This document shows, piece after piece, positions 1 to 11,592 of a DNA stretch of 64,000 bases. A program made the translations under genes and the position numbers. A model generated the notes under the pieces. That model saw only the letters and a program-made list of their open reading frames with translations, was not told where the DNA came from and searched no databases. The stretch comes from Lunularia cruciata (taxonomy: Eukaryota; Streptophyta; Marchantiopsida; Lunulariales; Lunulariaceae), in the NCBI GenBank assembly GCA_948567375.1, contig OX419760.1, positions 58,168,657-58,232,656 of the forward strand. The letters run 5' to 3'. Within the stretch, counting starts at the first letter, position 1. Every line of letters begins with the position of its first letter.

Positions 1-49
1 ATGCTTCACGAGCAGCGCTTGAATTATTCTGGACTAATTTGTTCATCAT

Positions 50-1853
50 TTACAAGGAATCCAGACCTGTTGGAGGAGACTTCGGTGGGGATTTGCGACC
101 CCTCTCGGACTTGGCATTTTCGGCAAATTTCATACTAGCCTGATGAAGACCATCAGCACGCTCCTTCTCGTTCCATTCACTGACATAGTAATCCTCCTCT
201 GTAGCCTTGGATGGGGGGCACAACATACCTCCCCACTGTGGAAAGTACACAAATGCAACTGGAAGGGTGCACGCCACGATCATGATTCCCATGAGCATGA
301 TACCGTTCTCCGTTGAGTACTTGGAGCTCATGAAAAAAATACCTTGCGTTACCACAGCTCCAACGTTTCCTCCTGCACCAGTGGCACCAGAAATGATCCC
401 CAAAGACCTTCGAGAAATGAAAGGAATGATACCGAAGGTAGCACCGCATGCCGCTTGGACGAAGAAAGAAAAGATCAACATGACGGCAATGGCTGGTCCC
501 AATTCACCCGTGAGACCAAGAATAATGCACAGAGCACCACCGAGAGTTTGGATGATCCAAAGATTCCAAAGACGACCCCTCATTCCCCATCTGGCGGCAA
601 CAACATCAGAAAAGACTCCTCCAAGAGGCCGAGAGAACAGATTCATGAGCCCGAAAGCCGAAGCGATGATTCCTGCAGTTTGCAGTTTCAGGTCAAAGCG
701 ATCGTAGAAGTACTCAGCAATTATATTGTCGACTGTGAGCTCCACCCCAAAGCAGTAGCCGTATGTTAAAGCAAAAATGTAGGTGCGATAATTGGTAACA
801 GCGTACAAGAAAACCTGCCAATGGGTATCAAGAAACATGGTCAGTTCATGATGAAACTCATCGCACTGGTCGGATACTAGCAAACAAAGACACTGAAATT
901 GGAGCTTCTTTACATCACAAAGACCGACTAGTGTGTACAGTAGACTAGATGGATCAGTTCCTCTATACATGAGGCAAATAGACATTGCACAATGTTACCT
1001 TCTTGAAGCTGTCGTTGACCTTTTGCCCTTCTCTTTTCAAGTCAGAGAAGTTTCCGTCTGGCAAATCTTGGCCGAGGGTCAGAACGAGCAGTCCCATCAT
1101 AACCTGGAGCACGCCAGGAACGAAGAAAGCAATTCGCCAAGCAGTGAACTTCTCCGCGCCGATGTCTCTACGGATGATATCGAAAACCAAAGGCATCACG
1201 AGCTGAACGATACCACCACCCATGTTTCCCCATCCAGCTGCTGTGCCATTGGCGAGTCCAACAATTTTGCTGTTGAACATAGAGCTCATCCAGAATTGAC
1301 AAGATACGAATGTAGCTAAACAGAAACCGATGAAGAATCGCACCAGAATGAATCCCAGAGGAGACGAGACCAGCGGCATACAGAAAATTGCCGGTGAGGT
1401 AATCATCATGAGGATCGCGCATCCGTAGCGAGGACCGACGAGGTCGCAGATGGTACCCATAAGCAGACGAGAGACGACTGCACCAGCAACTGAAGCGATA
1501 CCAGCATTACCGATATCTCCTTTCGTTAATCCCAAATTGTCACGAATGACAGGCATGAGAGGTGGTGCAGCAAATGTTGAGAAGAAGCAAATCATGAATG
1601 CAATCCAGGACAGGTGAAATGTCCGCATGTGAGGGGCAGCGACTGAGTAGAGTCTGATAGTCTTCGCTTTGTGCTCGGAATCCACGGGGAGGGCAAATTT
1701 CCTTCCCTTGAGGTCTGTTGCCTCGCTTTCACCTTTCTCACCAACGCTCTCCATTGTCATTTGGAAGACGGGCTCCCGACCTGTGACTCCATGCAAGGAC
1801 GAGCCAGGCTCTCCCTTAGCATTCTCGTCCTGCCAATTAGTGTTCGGAGCCAT
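50..1853 (-). CDS. NRT2: NRT2-type high-affinity nitrate transporter, copy A (intact, two exons)
   Basis: Exon 1 is 1853-999 and exon 2 is 814-50 (stop included), joined in phase 0 over a 184-base GT-AG intron (998-815). The product is 539 residues, the usual size for plant NRT2. The start at 1853 is chosen because the paralogues begin at the same place (MAPNTNWQD here, MAPHSDWQD and MATNTNWQD in the others); an in-frame ATG lies 12 codons upstream. Seen: a hydrophilic N-tail of about 75 residues, the MFS loop motif [10 protein letters not shown] after helix 2, the two nitrate-signature motifs ([10 protein letters not shown] and [11 protein letters not shown]), an arginine in helix 2 (VVSRLLMG) and one in SRPLGG that in this family contact nitrate, and a basic C-tail ending in LDSL. 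Family role: proton-coupled nitrate uptake at the plasma membrane, usually with NAR2. The neighbouring NAR2 gene is divergent. No lesion seen. Confidence 0.95.
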
Positions 1854-2926
1854 AGTGAGAGCAGAATGAAAGTGTTTCGAGCTCGACAATGCCGCGTTCA
1901 GGTATTGAGATCCGAACTGAGTACCAGAGAACGACTTCTCGATCGTCGAGTATCAAGGTTTGAGAGTGTCGGGGAAGAAAAAATGTACTCCAAGCATGCT
2001 ACTCGACAATCATCTACTCTCCTTGAACAGATGTTGGAGATAGCAGATTGAGGTTGAAATTGTAGAGTCGAGAGAGAGTTTATGTAGAGTGGGGACTGTG
2101 GAGGAAGTACCGTTGACTCTCCGTTCCAAGTGCTAAAAGTGCTGCTGTTGAGAATAGGTGGCTGGAATCTGAAGATGCAGCAGCGGACCTGAATCCCCTC
2201 CTTTGAAACCTGGGGCCACCATGGACTGGGAATCATAGCGCCGCATCTTGGTCTATTTTCGGGGGTTCAACTCTTCATGGGTGGGACCGCAGGGGTGCTC
2301 TCCGCCGCATCTAAGATCCAAACTTGGTAATTCCAACTGTTTTGGCGAGGGTAACAATGTGTCGGACTGCGCGAGTCGGCCGCATCACGTGAGCTGCGGC
2401 GACTGGTATGCTATTTCGCAACCCCTAAGTGTTCTGACAGTTCATGTGCTCGATTGGGTGATTCAGGATCTCCCAGCCACCGAGTCGGCAGAAACTCCAG
2501 TGATTTAGTCCCGCTCACGGAGACCATCCATTGTCCACAAGGCGGAATTAAAGTGCTAAATTTGTACTTTTGGACTGTTTTTGGGTGATTCGTACTCCGT
2601 ACTCCAGCTCCTGAACTGTGCGTGCGGTCTGTGAAAGCCGACTGGAAATTCTAATGTGAGCCTTCACTGGCCTGATGTCAAAATGATATAAGAAAGGTTA
2701 GACCTAGCTCTCTTTCCCACCATCTAGATCCAGATTCTCCAGCCCTGCGCTGATACTCTCTAAGTCTCTTGCGTCCTCGCTTGCAGTTTCTGAAAGCTAG
2801 GCCAGTCGAAGGAGTTGAACACCGGCATATTCCCTTCTGATTCAGTTTTGAAAATCTTCCTCGCATACTTATTTCGTTTCCGTACCGTCTCGATCGCCGC
2901 AAAGATCTAGAAAGGTGCAGATCAAA
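1854..2926. promoter_or_regulatory. Shared divergent upstream region between NRT2-A and NAR2
   Basis: About 1.07 kb separates the start codons of NRT2-A (minus) and NAR2 (plus), so it must hold both promoters and both 5' leaders. Seen: a TATA-like TATAAG at 2687-2692 about 240 bases before the NAR2 ATG, a weaker TATA-like site for NRT2-A on the minus strand near 2078-2087, and a palindromic G-box TCACGTGA at 2385-2392. The stretch around 2372-2455, including GAGCTGCGGCG, reappears upstream of NRT2-B near 29503-29570. Open frames here are short and do not resemble known proteins. That the region coordinates the two genes is inference from geometry. Confidence 0.6.
2385..2392. promoter_or_regulatory. 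G-box palindrome in the divergent promoter
   Basis: TCACGTGA, an eight-base palindrome with a CACGTG core, lies about 530 bases from the NRT2-A start and 540 from the NAR2 start. G-boxes bind bZIP and bHLH factors in plants. The paralogous block upstream of NRT2-B has lost the core. Function is inferred only. Confidence 0.35.
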
Positions 2927-3562
2927 ATGGCTTCGGTGCAATCGTTCTTCGCGTCTGCCGTAGCAGTGTTCGTCCTGACGGGTTTGGTCAGTGGTGAAGT
3001 CATGTTTTCCAGCTTGCAGCGAACTCTTACAGTTGATGTTGAAATCCAAAACCAGGTGCCGTCAACTGGCCTTGCGAAAGTGGGTGATGATTACTTGGTC
3101 GTCAAATGGAGTCTGAATGCGACTCAGGCCGGGCCTCCTGGATTGGATGCAACATACTCGAAGGTGCAGCTGAAGCTTTGTTATGCACCAGTTAGTCAAT
3201 CTGAACGAGGCTGGAGGAAGACCAAGGATGATCTCCACAAGGACAAGACTTGCGTCAAAACCATTGCTACCCAGAAGTACACTTCGGAGGGAAACAGCAC
3301 TGTCTGGAGAATTGCGAAAGACGTACCTGGCGCTCTGTACTTCGTCCGCGCCTACGCATTGAATGCTGGAGGGCTTCAGGTCGCATATGGACAAACCACT
3401 GACAAGACGAAGACCACCAACTTGATCATGATTGAACCAATTTCTGGAAGGAGCACGGCTATCGACATATCTGCTGCTGTGTTTTCTACCTTCTCCATCG
3501 GTTCGTTGCTCTTTTTCCTGGCCTTTGAGAAGATGAGGAGTAAACGGTCATCTAAGAAGTAG
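2927..3562 (+). CDS. NAR2: NAR2/NRT3-type nitrate transporter partner protein (intact)
   Basis: Single uninterrupted frame of 211 residues, close to the length of Arabidopsis NRT3.1. The ATG at 2927 has a good plant start context (AAAATGG); the in-frame codon four triplets earlier is GTG and is not used. Seen: a signal peptide (about residues 1-24, hydrophobic, ending near SGEV), an extracellular domain with two cysteines in KLCYAP and DKTCVK and the family segments RGWRKT and VWRIAKDVPG, one membrane span near the C-end (about residues 177-200) and a short basic cytosolic tail ending RSSKK. Family role: binds NRT2, is needed for its delivery and activity at the plasma membrane, and does not transport by itself. 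It stands head to head with NRT2-A and is the only intact NAR2 in the window. No intron is seen in the coding part. Confidence 0.94.
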   Translation: MASVQSFFASAVAVFVLTGLVSGEVMFSSLQRTLTVDVEIQNQVPSTGLAKVGDDYLVVKWSLNATQAGPPGLDATYSKVQLKLCYAPVSQSERGWRKTKDDLHKDKTCVKTIATQKYTSEGNSTVWRIAKDVPGALYFVRAYALNAGGLQVAYGQTTDKTKTTNLIMIEPISGRSTAIDISAAVFSTFSIGSLLFFLAFEKMRSKRSSKK

Positions 3563-4375
3563 TGGGTGCAGAAGCGGAGTGGACTGTATTACTGTAAAAC
3601 ATGACCATGTGGTGTGGATTAAATTTCTTTCCATGGAACTGCCGAGACATTCGTCAATATGACTGTGAAAGATGATTTCACCTCGGAGTGAGATTGGATT
3701 TGCAGTCTGAATTGGAGTGGCCCCCTCTGCATCCAGGCAGTGTACATTCCTTCGCATTCGATTCATCCTAGAGTGCAATTATGCGTCTAAAACCAGTCCT
3801 CGCAACAAACAATCAAAGAGATCACGGTAACAGATGCTTGTATTCCGCTCATCTGCCCTGTTCTTATTCACGAGCCAATTGTGTAGCTTTGCACCAGGGG
3901 TATTACTATCACTCTGCAGACGCTTTATTTTAATAAGTTCAGTTCATTAATCAGGTTATGTCTGGTCAATGTCTGAACAACAGTCAGACAGTCTTGATTC
4001 ACCAATGGGGATGCACCGTTTATCCCCCCTCATACATTAATTCTCATTTTCCCCGAAGAGTGTACCAAATCTAGTCTAATCGTGGGAATATTCATTTATC
4101 CACACTTTATTGTTGATCAATAATTCTTGATCAGTCGGACACTCAAATTTGTTCTGCTCAGCTTCATTTTCTGCTCCAGTGGATGGTACATTTCATCTGA
4201 GATTGGGAGTGGGGGCAGAGATTAGGCAGCATGAGTATTTTCAGCATCGGGGATAATTGTTATCATTGTCGCGGGCGAAAGTAAAGTGGGAATATTGTCA
4301 CTGCCAGTTGGTACATTTGATTCCAGTTTATCTTGTTTCGGTTTCTTAACCTCAGTCAAGTTTGCTCCTTTCCCT
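3563..4375. other. 3' flank of NAR2, intergenic
   Basis: The NAR2 3' untranslated region must lie at the start; a poly(A)-like AT stretch occurs near 3618-3630. Nothing else with coding or RNA character is seen. Confidence 0.4.
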
Positions 4376-4530
4376 TGTATTATATAACTAGTTGTAAAAT
4401 GGTGCTTAGCCCATTTTACCCTTTACTCTCACCCTTGTACGCCTTGATGGGGTCTTCCCATTCTTCGTGTTTTCTACGAGGTCTCCTTTTTCTGCAGTTC
4501 TTGTATTATGTTACTAGTTTATTCTGACAC
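4376..4530 (+). repeat. Dispersed repeat, copy 1
   Basis: A stretch containing CTTGTACGCCTTGATGGGG followed by a pyrimidine-rich tail resembles 7345-7450 at many positions over about 100 bases, in the same orientation. The repeat type is not recognised; it carries no useful open frame. The two copies flank the DNA between NAR2 and its first pseudogene. Confidence 0.45.
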
Positions 4531-7344
4531 AGAACAAGTTGGCCGGCCATTCAAAACACATCAGTCTTAAATTGCACATAAGACCAGCTGGTACAATTAC
4601 CTACCAAAACGCGATTACAACCATTCTACAAGCTTTGATAATTCATTGGAACGCGCAGCAAAAGTAAAACAGTAGACCGACATTAACGTTGTCTACAAAA
4701 TAGCACTGCCAATTCAATTGCGACTGGATTCGCCAATAGAACATGTAGTGTCGAGCATTCCTGAAACCGTCGAAACGTGTTTAGTAACTTCTTGAAATAC
4801 GTCTGAGTTTACTCGTACACATGACCTTCACCAAAATATATATAGTTTTTCAATTTCTTTTCATGTAAACACGACTGTGTTGGATATAGTTTGGTTCCGG
4901 TGGAAATTTTGAATATGATAGAAAGTTGAAGACCAACATTTATTACATAACTGAGGGGAAGATTTTTGTTCATGTGTATGAAAGGAGAGGACTGCGGCAT
5001 GAGTGAAACAGAAGCCGAAACGAACGGGAAATAAAATTGTATATGGAATGTCTGCTTATTATTGTTCAAATATGCTCACATTCATCGCTATAATAACCCT
5101 GACGCTGTCTACCCTCATATTGCTTTCCTCTTCTCCAACTTGCAGAAGAAGTTTCTCGGCTGAATAATAGGTCCAGAACCAGGCATCCTTCACAAGGCCA
5201 GAGAAGGATGACTTTCCTGCCACCGAGTGGAGTTTAGTTGCAGATTGGATTCATCATACTGGAAGATTCAGACTTTCAGCTGAGAACAGTCGTCAGCTTG
5301 TACCTTCAGATTGTGTAACGTGCTTTGAGTTCAATAGTGACGTCAATTCCTCAGCTTAGATGAGACTCAGCAAAGAATGGTAGGACCTGATTTGTTCCAC
5401 TAGACCTGCTGTATCAAAAAAATTTGGGCCAAACTCATAAAGCTCACAACCTACAGAACGGGTTGCAATTCTAACAGGTTCACGATTCTGGTTGTAAAAT
5501 TTTAGCTGTCTTTGTCAAAGAAAAAGAAAATTCATATGTGCAAGAAGTACGTAAGTGTGAAATACGTCTCTCATGCGGTTCGTTCAAGGTGAAACCAAAC
5601 GATTGTGAATCATTTATTGAATATTCTGTCCTAAAGTCAAGGATGCACACAGATTCTTTACAGGCAACTACTGTTGTCAATCAACAGTAGGGACATCTTT
5701 AGTGGGACAAAGAATAGTGGACGGAAGTTCATTGTTGCCCTGGTGAAGAAATCTCAATAACAATACAAATCAGGAGAATGTTTGTAACATCCATGGACGT
5801 GTACAGTGATGGGAAAGAAGAAGACAAACTACTGCGATATGGAGGACAACAAAATTTAAGATCCGGACTTCTTTTGACATAAAGTAACAAAAGTGCATCA
5901 ACATCATCATTAGGTCTACATTCTACATAAATTTGTACAATTTGTAAAGTGCTTGCTCTCTTTTGCCAGCATTCCAGAAACTGACATGAATATGTTATCA
6001 TCGTCTAGTTCTCATGAAAATAATCCAAGGTTCTCAATTGCCTAATCGTCATGCAATCATTGGTTCTTAGAGAACATCAAGCCAATGGTCGAAAGGCTAC
6101 GGCGACCATCATTCTACAGACACAGACTTAATAGTACCCCAATGCTTGACATGGGCTTAGTTAGTCCGCTTGGCGTTAAAATTGTCTATGTTGGCACTGA
6201 AATTCCCGACTAGCTAGATGTTGTCCCATAACTCTCACTCTAATACATCAGGATGGATTCGGTGAAACTTATCGTAGTTTTGAAAATCGACCAACTCCTT
6301 GAGTTTCGGGACAAACCAAATGCCCAACTCCTTTTCCGATATGTCGGGCTAGTGTTAAGCCTATCTCTCCAACACCACTCTATTTTATCTCGAGAACATT
6401 CAAAACAAATTCCAAGAATGGAAACCGCAAGATATAATGTGAGCGTGTGCTGCTGACGATGTCAATGATAGTTGATGTCGTACTTGATTCCAGAACTGGA
6501 CACAGATCCCTAAAATACCACTTCCGGGATGAATTTACAGATCGATTCTCAGGTTTTGATCCCTAGCCTAGAAGTAGTGCTAAGAAGGCGATATAGTTCC
6601 AACGTGACTGTTTCCCCAGGAGTACGAGTCAGTCTGTTGTCATTTTCCCTGGACTCGACAGAAGAATGAGTATCTGAGTGGGAACATTGGTTACTGTATT
6701 CAGCACTGAAGCATGCAGTATAAGAACATGAAGGTACAAGTCCCAATGTCAACAACGTAAGAGGAATTAGAAACGGGGAATTTATCTAGTTTGGGACCAT
6801 GTAATCGCTCGAACTCCCTACAATAAAGGAGTAGGTCAGATGCTCTGAGTAGTTTAAACTCCAAGTGAAGTTCTGCCGATCTCCCACTGGAACTTCCTTT
6901 CGCTCAAAAACCAAAGTACATCTTGAATGCTTGTTTTATTTTTCAGAGAAACTATTGATTAAAATTTCAATTTTTATAATAGGATCTATAATTTTGATAT
7001 ATCTTACTATCATCATCTTACATTTACATTTCATACGTTGAGAACTCAGAAACCCTTCTTATATCTTATGGACTCATCCATGACCTCATTAAAATCGTAG
7101 TGTTGACGTCACAGAGACACCAAACTAGCCACTAACGGATAAGAATGAGTGACTTCACTTCAATATACCTCCATTTGGACATGATGTGACAACCTTCAGC
7201 CAAGTGCAAATGATCAGACTTGTGCTATGGGATCCGAAAGAAATGCAAATTGACTTAGGCAGCTATATAGGACTCAGTCCAATTCAAGTAGAAATCAATT
7301 TAATTCCTTCTATGTATGGTATGTACATAAACTCTGCCGGGGGG
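4531..7344. other. Intergenic, no gene recognised
   Basis: AT-rich DNA with only short open frames of ordinary chance composition. A segment around 6118-6225 shares scattered identity with 30060-30200 (GACTTAATAGTA and GGCACTGAAATTC are present in both), which points to another old dispersed repeat. No RNA gene seen. Confidence 0.4.
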
Positions 7345-7450
7345 TAGATTTTGGGGCTTTCGCCATTTACCGCCTTGTAAGGCTTGATGAGGCCTTCCTA
7401 TCGTTCTTGTTCTCTATGCGGTCCCGGTTTTCTTCTTGGATAGTTTCAGC
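7345..7450 (+). repeat. Dispersed repeat, copy 2
   Basis: Diverged second copy of the stretch at 4376-4530 (CTTGTAAGGCTTGATGAGG followed by a pyrimidine-rich run). It lies about 180 bases from the 3' end of the NAR2 pseudogene. Confidence 0.4.
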
Positions 7451-7629
7451 ATTCCCTAGTAAGTGGTACTTAGAGGGCCTTACTATGAACAGCAAACGAT
7501 TGTATATACTTAGACAAGTATAATATCCTTGAAGTTCTCGCGTGCTTGACTACCAAAGGGCTTGGTATGGTCTGGACCAAGACCCATCTAAACTGTATAC
7601 GTAGTTATCATTTTACTTGATACCTGAAA

Positions 7630-7960
7630 TCTTAGAACGCGACCTCTGAAGAACAGTGCCAGGAAGAACAACAACGATCCTATGGAGAAAGCTGAGAATA
7701 TCGCAGCACACACATCTATAGTCGCATGCCTTCCAGAAGTCGGCACAAAGGCCTAGTCTTCTGCACGTTGGTTGTCTGCCCATTAGCCACCCGAGATCCC
7801 CCCCTTGGAACGTAAGCATGGATGAAACAGATTGCACCCGGAACGTCTTTGGCGATCCTCCAAACTGTGGTGTTCGCCGTAGCCTTGTAGTGCTGTGTGG
7901 AGTACTCTTGACGCAGGTCTTGTCGTTGTGAAGATCGTAATTGCGGTACCTCAACTTGTG
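7630..7960 (-). pseudogene. NAR2: Broken NAR2/NRT3 copy 1
   Basis: The minus strand encodes NAR2 segments in order but in different frames: DLHNDKTCVKS near 7930-7895, then NTTVWRIAKDVPGA near 7870-7830, then the membrane span (ATIDVCAAIFSAFSIGSLL) near 7725-7660. At least two frameshifts separate these three parts. The N-terminal half, with the signal peptide and the first cysteine region, is not recognisable upstream. By order and orientation it faces the NRT2 fragment at 13850, so it may be the NAR2 half of a decayed divergent pair. Clearly NAR2-derived; edges are approximate. Confidence 0.85.
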
Positions 7961-8032
7961 TAGTGGTTGTTTTCTTCGTGGGAAACAACGAAGTCAAATT
8001 GCAATGCCTGGTTTGAAGGAAGGGTGAGTGCT

Positions 8033-8587
8033 TCAGCTCCTGCTCTCCGCTGCGGCGCATTTGCAGCCAAGGATTGATCGGTAAGACTGCTGAATGTCTA
8101 AACAGCAAGAGGGATGCGGTATCTGGACAATACAGAGCTTGAGCTTGGATGTCAGGAGGGAATCATGCCTACTCTTAAAGTCTTTCTGGAGTATCTCACA
8201 GTAGAATAACCAGAGGAACAAACAGTAATGGTGACACACAGTACGCGTACGGAGTACGGGTTGTCCAAAAACAGGGTCAACTTCAATGCTGCGCCCGGGA
8301 TTGGGGGAAAACGCTGAATTTGCCCAAAACCCCCGGAATTCGCGGATGAGCTTTTGAGCCATGCCAGAGCATGTTGCTGTGAAGCCATCCAGTGAATAGA
8401 CCAGGATGCGGCGCTTTGATTCTTCGTTGAGTTGAAGGACGGGAAGGCCCTCCTGCATCGTCAGATCCTTTGGGAGCGGGTCTCTGAAGGTCATATCAAA
8501 TACAGGTGCGATCAACGTCGATGTTACCCAGATTTCATGCACATTCCAACGTATGAAGATTGTCCTGAAGTGGACATTCATCCTCAA
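8033..8587 (-). CDS. Unrecognised open frame, possibly a captured exon
   Basis: An open frame of 184 codons. The part encoded near 8540-8340 looks protein-like (IAPVFDMTF, LPKDLTMQEGLPVLQLNEE, TATCSGMAQKL), with balanced composition and no low complexity; the 3' third looks like chance sequence. I do not recognise the family. It starts next to the NAR2 pseudogene, on the same strand and upstream of it. It could be one exon of an unrelated gene, a gene relic or a chance frame. Confidence 0.25.
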   Translation of the reverse strand: MRMNVHFRTIFIRWNVHEIWVTSTLIAPVFDMTFRDPLPKDLTMQEGLPVLQLNEESKRRILVYSLDGFTATCSGMAQKLIREFRGFWANSAFSPNPGRSIEVDPVFGQPVLRTRTVCHHYCLFLWLFYCEILQKDFKSRHDSLLTSKLKLCIVQIPHPSCCLDIQQSYRSILGCKCAAAESRS

Positions 8588-8899
8588 GCTGCTCCGTTCA
8601 GCGAACGGCCTGCATTTCTTCCTCTCTCGGTTGGTAAGTCAAGGAGAGGAACTGGTTGTTAAAAAGACTATCTCCGAGGTATCGATCGATATCCAACGAA
8701 TGCACTCATCAAATTAAACATGAGATATCTTAAATGTTCTACTCTTTAGTCTCCATCTTTAATTATTGGCGTCTAATGTATCCATCGACATCGACTTATT
8801 CTGCAACTCAAGGACATGCTAAACTAACCAAGAGTCCTCTCAGCACAATCAAACATTTTAGGCGTACTATACCAATAACTATTACTTTACAAGCCATAA
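8588..8899. other. Intergenic, nothing recognised
   Basis: AT-rich sequence leading into the copia fragment. Open frames here are short and unconvincing. Confidence 0.3.
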
Positions 8900-10060
8900 T
8901 AGTTCTCATTAATACAAATCTTCCTTTAAATTGATTTTATAATGTGAAACTAATCCTTATTTGCATACATGTGATAAGAGCAACCTGAATAAAATATCCA
9001 AGGCTGTCCAAATTGATTTTTATCCTGCGTGACACATATAACATCAACCATAGATCTAAATGATTCTACTGCACTTGCCTAACTTGAATATTGACCTTTA
9101 TATAACTATATAATAGGTTCAAGTGTCACACTCATACAATCTCTCTTGAAATTCTCTATCTATAGATCCAGAATTTGGCTTTGGTACTTCTAGGTCTAAA
9201 CTTTGAACTAGATTTACCCTTCGTCTTGATCTGACTTGGGTCTACTCTCGTATCTTTAATAAATATAACGTCAGGATTCCTATTTTCTTTGTTAGTTCTT
9301 TTATGCATCTCATTCAAAGGTAAAATTAAAGTGATCTACTCTAAATCTATATCATCTTTCCCGTACGAACTACTATGATAAGATGCTCAAGTGATGAAGA
9401 ATAATAATTATGAGTTATCCTTAACCTCTAAAATAATCTCTATGTTTATCAACTCACAAATGATTTTCTTGAATATGTTGAGGTTCTCATGATGCGCTAG
9501 CACATTTATATCTGCAATGTCTAGAGTTTTTGTTTTGAGTACAATCAAATTTCCAAGCATTCTTTTTATATAAACTCTTCAATTCTGACCATAAAATTTT
9601 TGGTAAATTTTTTTTATTATATTATGTAACACTTTATCACCAAGATTGAATCAAATCGTGCTAACGACCCTCATATCTGCATCTTCCAAATTTGTCTTCG
9701 CTCTTACAGTCCTCCAGTTTCGTACCTATCATCATATAATTTCGTACCAATGTTGTTCTTCCTCCCACTACAAACTTTACATTTTTAATTCATACTCTTT
9801 CACCATTGTAAATCATTAGCATTGATACCATTACCATTTCACCATTAGCTTTGATACCAATTGCTAGGAGAGCTATACTTCTCTCAATAGAATTTTTTGC
9901 CCCTAGACTCAAGACCTTCTCGGACCCAGCTGCCTAAACCACCTTGGCCTAGCTATCTACTATAAAATGAGTCTAAGATAAGATCTAAGAAGGTACTGCT
10001 TAAGCCACCTTAGCTTAGATATCTATTAGTGCATGAGTCTATGTTAGTTAATGTTCAATC
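8900..10060 (-). mobile_element. Copia retrotransposon fossil fragment (gag end plus 5' LTR side), broken
   Basis: Read on the minus strand, about 9850-9000 resembles the gag region of the copia element at 14521-19279 (both contain AAAATCATTTGTGAGTTGAT and a GGGAAAGATGATATA-like stretch). An iMet-type primer site (complement of AGCTTTGATACCAA) lies at about 9848-9862 and is followed by a probable LTR remnant to about 10060. No pol region is seen. It is a badly decayed, truncated fossil with many breaks, clearly older than the 14.5 kb copy. Its edges are uncertain. Confidence 0.6.
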
Positions 10061-10540
10061 TAGAAAACATTGTTTCCTTAAAAAGTAGCATGACGTACTC
10101 ACCACTGGCTGCAGCTGTGGAGCTTGGTGGTGACTATGTCTTGCTTTGTCTAGTTCCTTCACCAGCAGCCTTGTCGATGGATACCACTTTTCTGTCTTCT
10201 GACATTTTATGAAGACATCCTTGCATTTCCTGATCTCTCCTCCATATCCCAGTTGGTATTGATAATATCCCGAGGGATAGTAATGCACCAAGAAGAGGTT
10301 GCTTTCCTCCTTCCACAATAATCTCATCACAATGTAGAAATGCAGCACAAACAGTGAGAGGGAAGTAGTTCCTCTCAACATTTGCAACTGCTCTGCAAGC
10401 TCACTGGCTCTCCAATAGAACATATTTTCCCAATATGCGGGCTTTTCCTCATGGTTGGATCTACTCTTGATTGAGGTGCATTTCTCACAATGTTGAATAT
10501 GATCTAAGCACTTTCTATCAATGCTCCTCATTCCACCCAA
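10055..10540 (-). other. Unrecognised open frame in repeat-like DNA
   Basis: An open frame of 161 codons rich in Tyr, Leu, Lys and Cys, adjoining the copia LTR remnant. I recognise no domain. It lies in a 4 kb stretch (10.0-13.8 kb) with no host gene and repeat-like composition, so an element-derived or chance frame is most likely. Confidence 0.2.
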
Positions 10541-11592
10541 ATCCGTTTCCTTTCAAGTTGGAGAAGTGTTGGTTCTTCTTCTCCTTAATCTCTGCTACAA
10601 TAAGGAGGTGTGCAAAATCCCAAGTCCACAACAGAAAGCATAAATGTGTCAAATTCAAGTACTTGTCATAGCAATAGTGCACCCACTTCTCTACTCCAAG
10701 TGACCGCAACATGACACAAGTCTTCTTCTTCATGGGTGACATTGTGACATGAAAGCGTACCTCAAACTTGATTCTCACTTTGTGCTCTCAATCTCTATTA
10801 CCCTCTCTCACAGTCTCTCAAATTGCTCAAAGGTTCTAAGCTCTTCTTGTTCCCAAAATGTTCCCACCGGCACAACTCAAATGCTCCAAGAATGGGTAGA
10901 GCATAAAGACAATTCAATCAAACTTTATCTCATTGTGAGGCACTGCATTTCTACATTTCAATTGATCCATTCAAGATTTTTCCGGGCATTTGATGAACCA
11001 TCGTGGCCTGCGCATGTGTGAAGTGGCATTAGGAATGATGGAGACCAAATTTGGCTCTTATTCTACATGTCAGCTCCTTGTCAAACAAGAAGTTGAAGCG
11101 TCACCAATTGATGGCATCTTTTGACATGTCATCCCACACTTGTGTTTGTGGTACCTTTGTTTATGCTTCCTTTATTTGAGCATCCGCTCCTTGTGTGACT
11201 CTTTAGGAATTTTTTTGGTTACTGAGGTATAATTGATCTCTTTCAGCATCATTTTATTCAACACAATATGTTTATTTGGGGGAAATAACAAAAGAAACAG
11301 AAAATCCACCTAAGGGAACACCAGGTGGGCTATGACATGGCCTAAGGGAGCATCAGGTGCAGCACGCCATGATGGTCCTTGCCTGGGCTCGAGACCTTCC
11401 GCAAGTTGGGGGAGCTGCACCATTCGCACCACAAGAGGCTCTTGTGCCCAAGCTGAGCTCACATGTGTCCACAGAGGGGCCCATTATTTACCCTCTTAAC
11501 TATCATAGGATTTCATCTGTGGTTGTCTACATGTTGGGACCAGTATTGAAGACTATAGTAAAAACTACTCCCTGCCTACCAAGAAATTGACT
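10541..11592. other. Unclassified repeat-like DNA
   Basis: No gene or RNA is recognised. A short near-repeat (CCTAAGGGA plus CACCAGGTG or CATCAGGTG) occurs around 11308-11360. Composition and position suggest inserted element DNA within the broken NAR2/NRT2 pair. Confidence 0.3.

Noticed and set aside
207-1319. Long plus-strand open frames over NRT2-A
   Set aside because: They are opposite-strand shadows of the NRT2 exons; similar frames recur over every NRT2 copy.
3062-3394. Minus-strand open frame inside NAR2
   Set aside because: Shadow of the intact NAR2 reading frame; no protein resemblance of its own.
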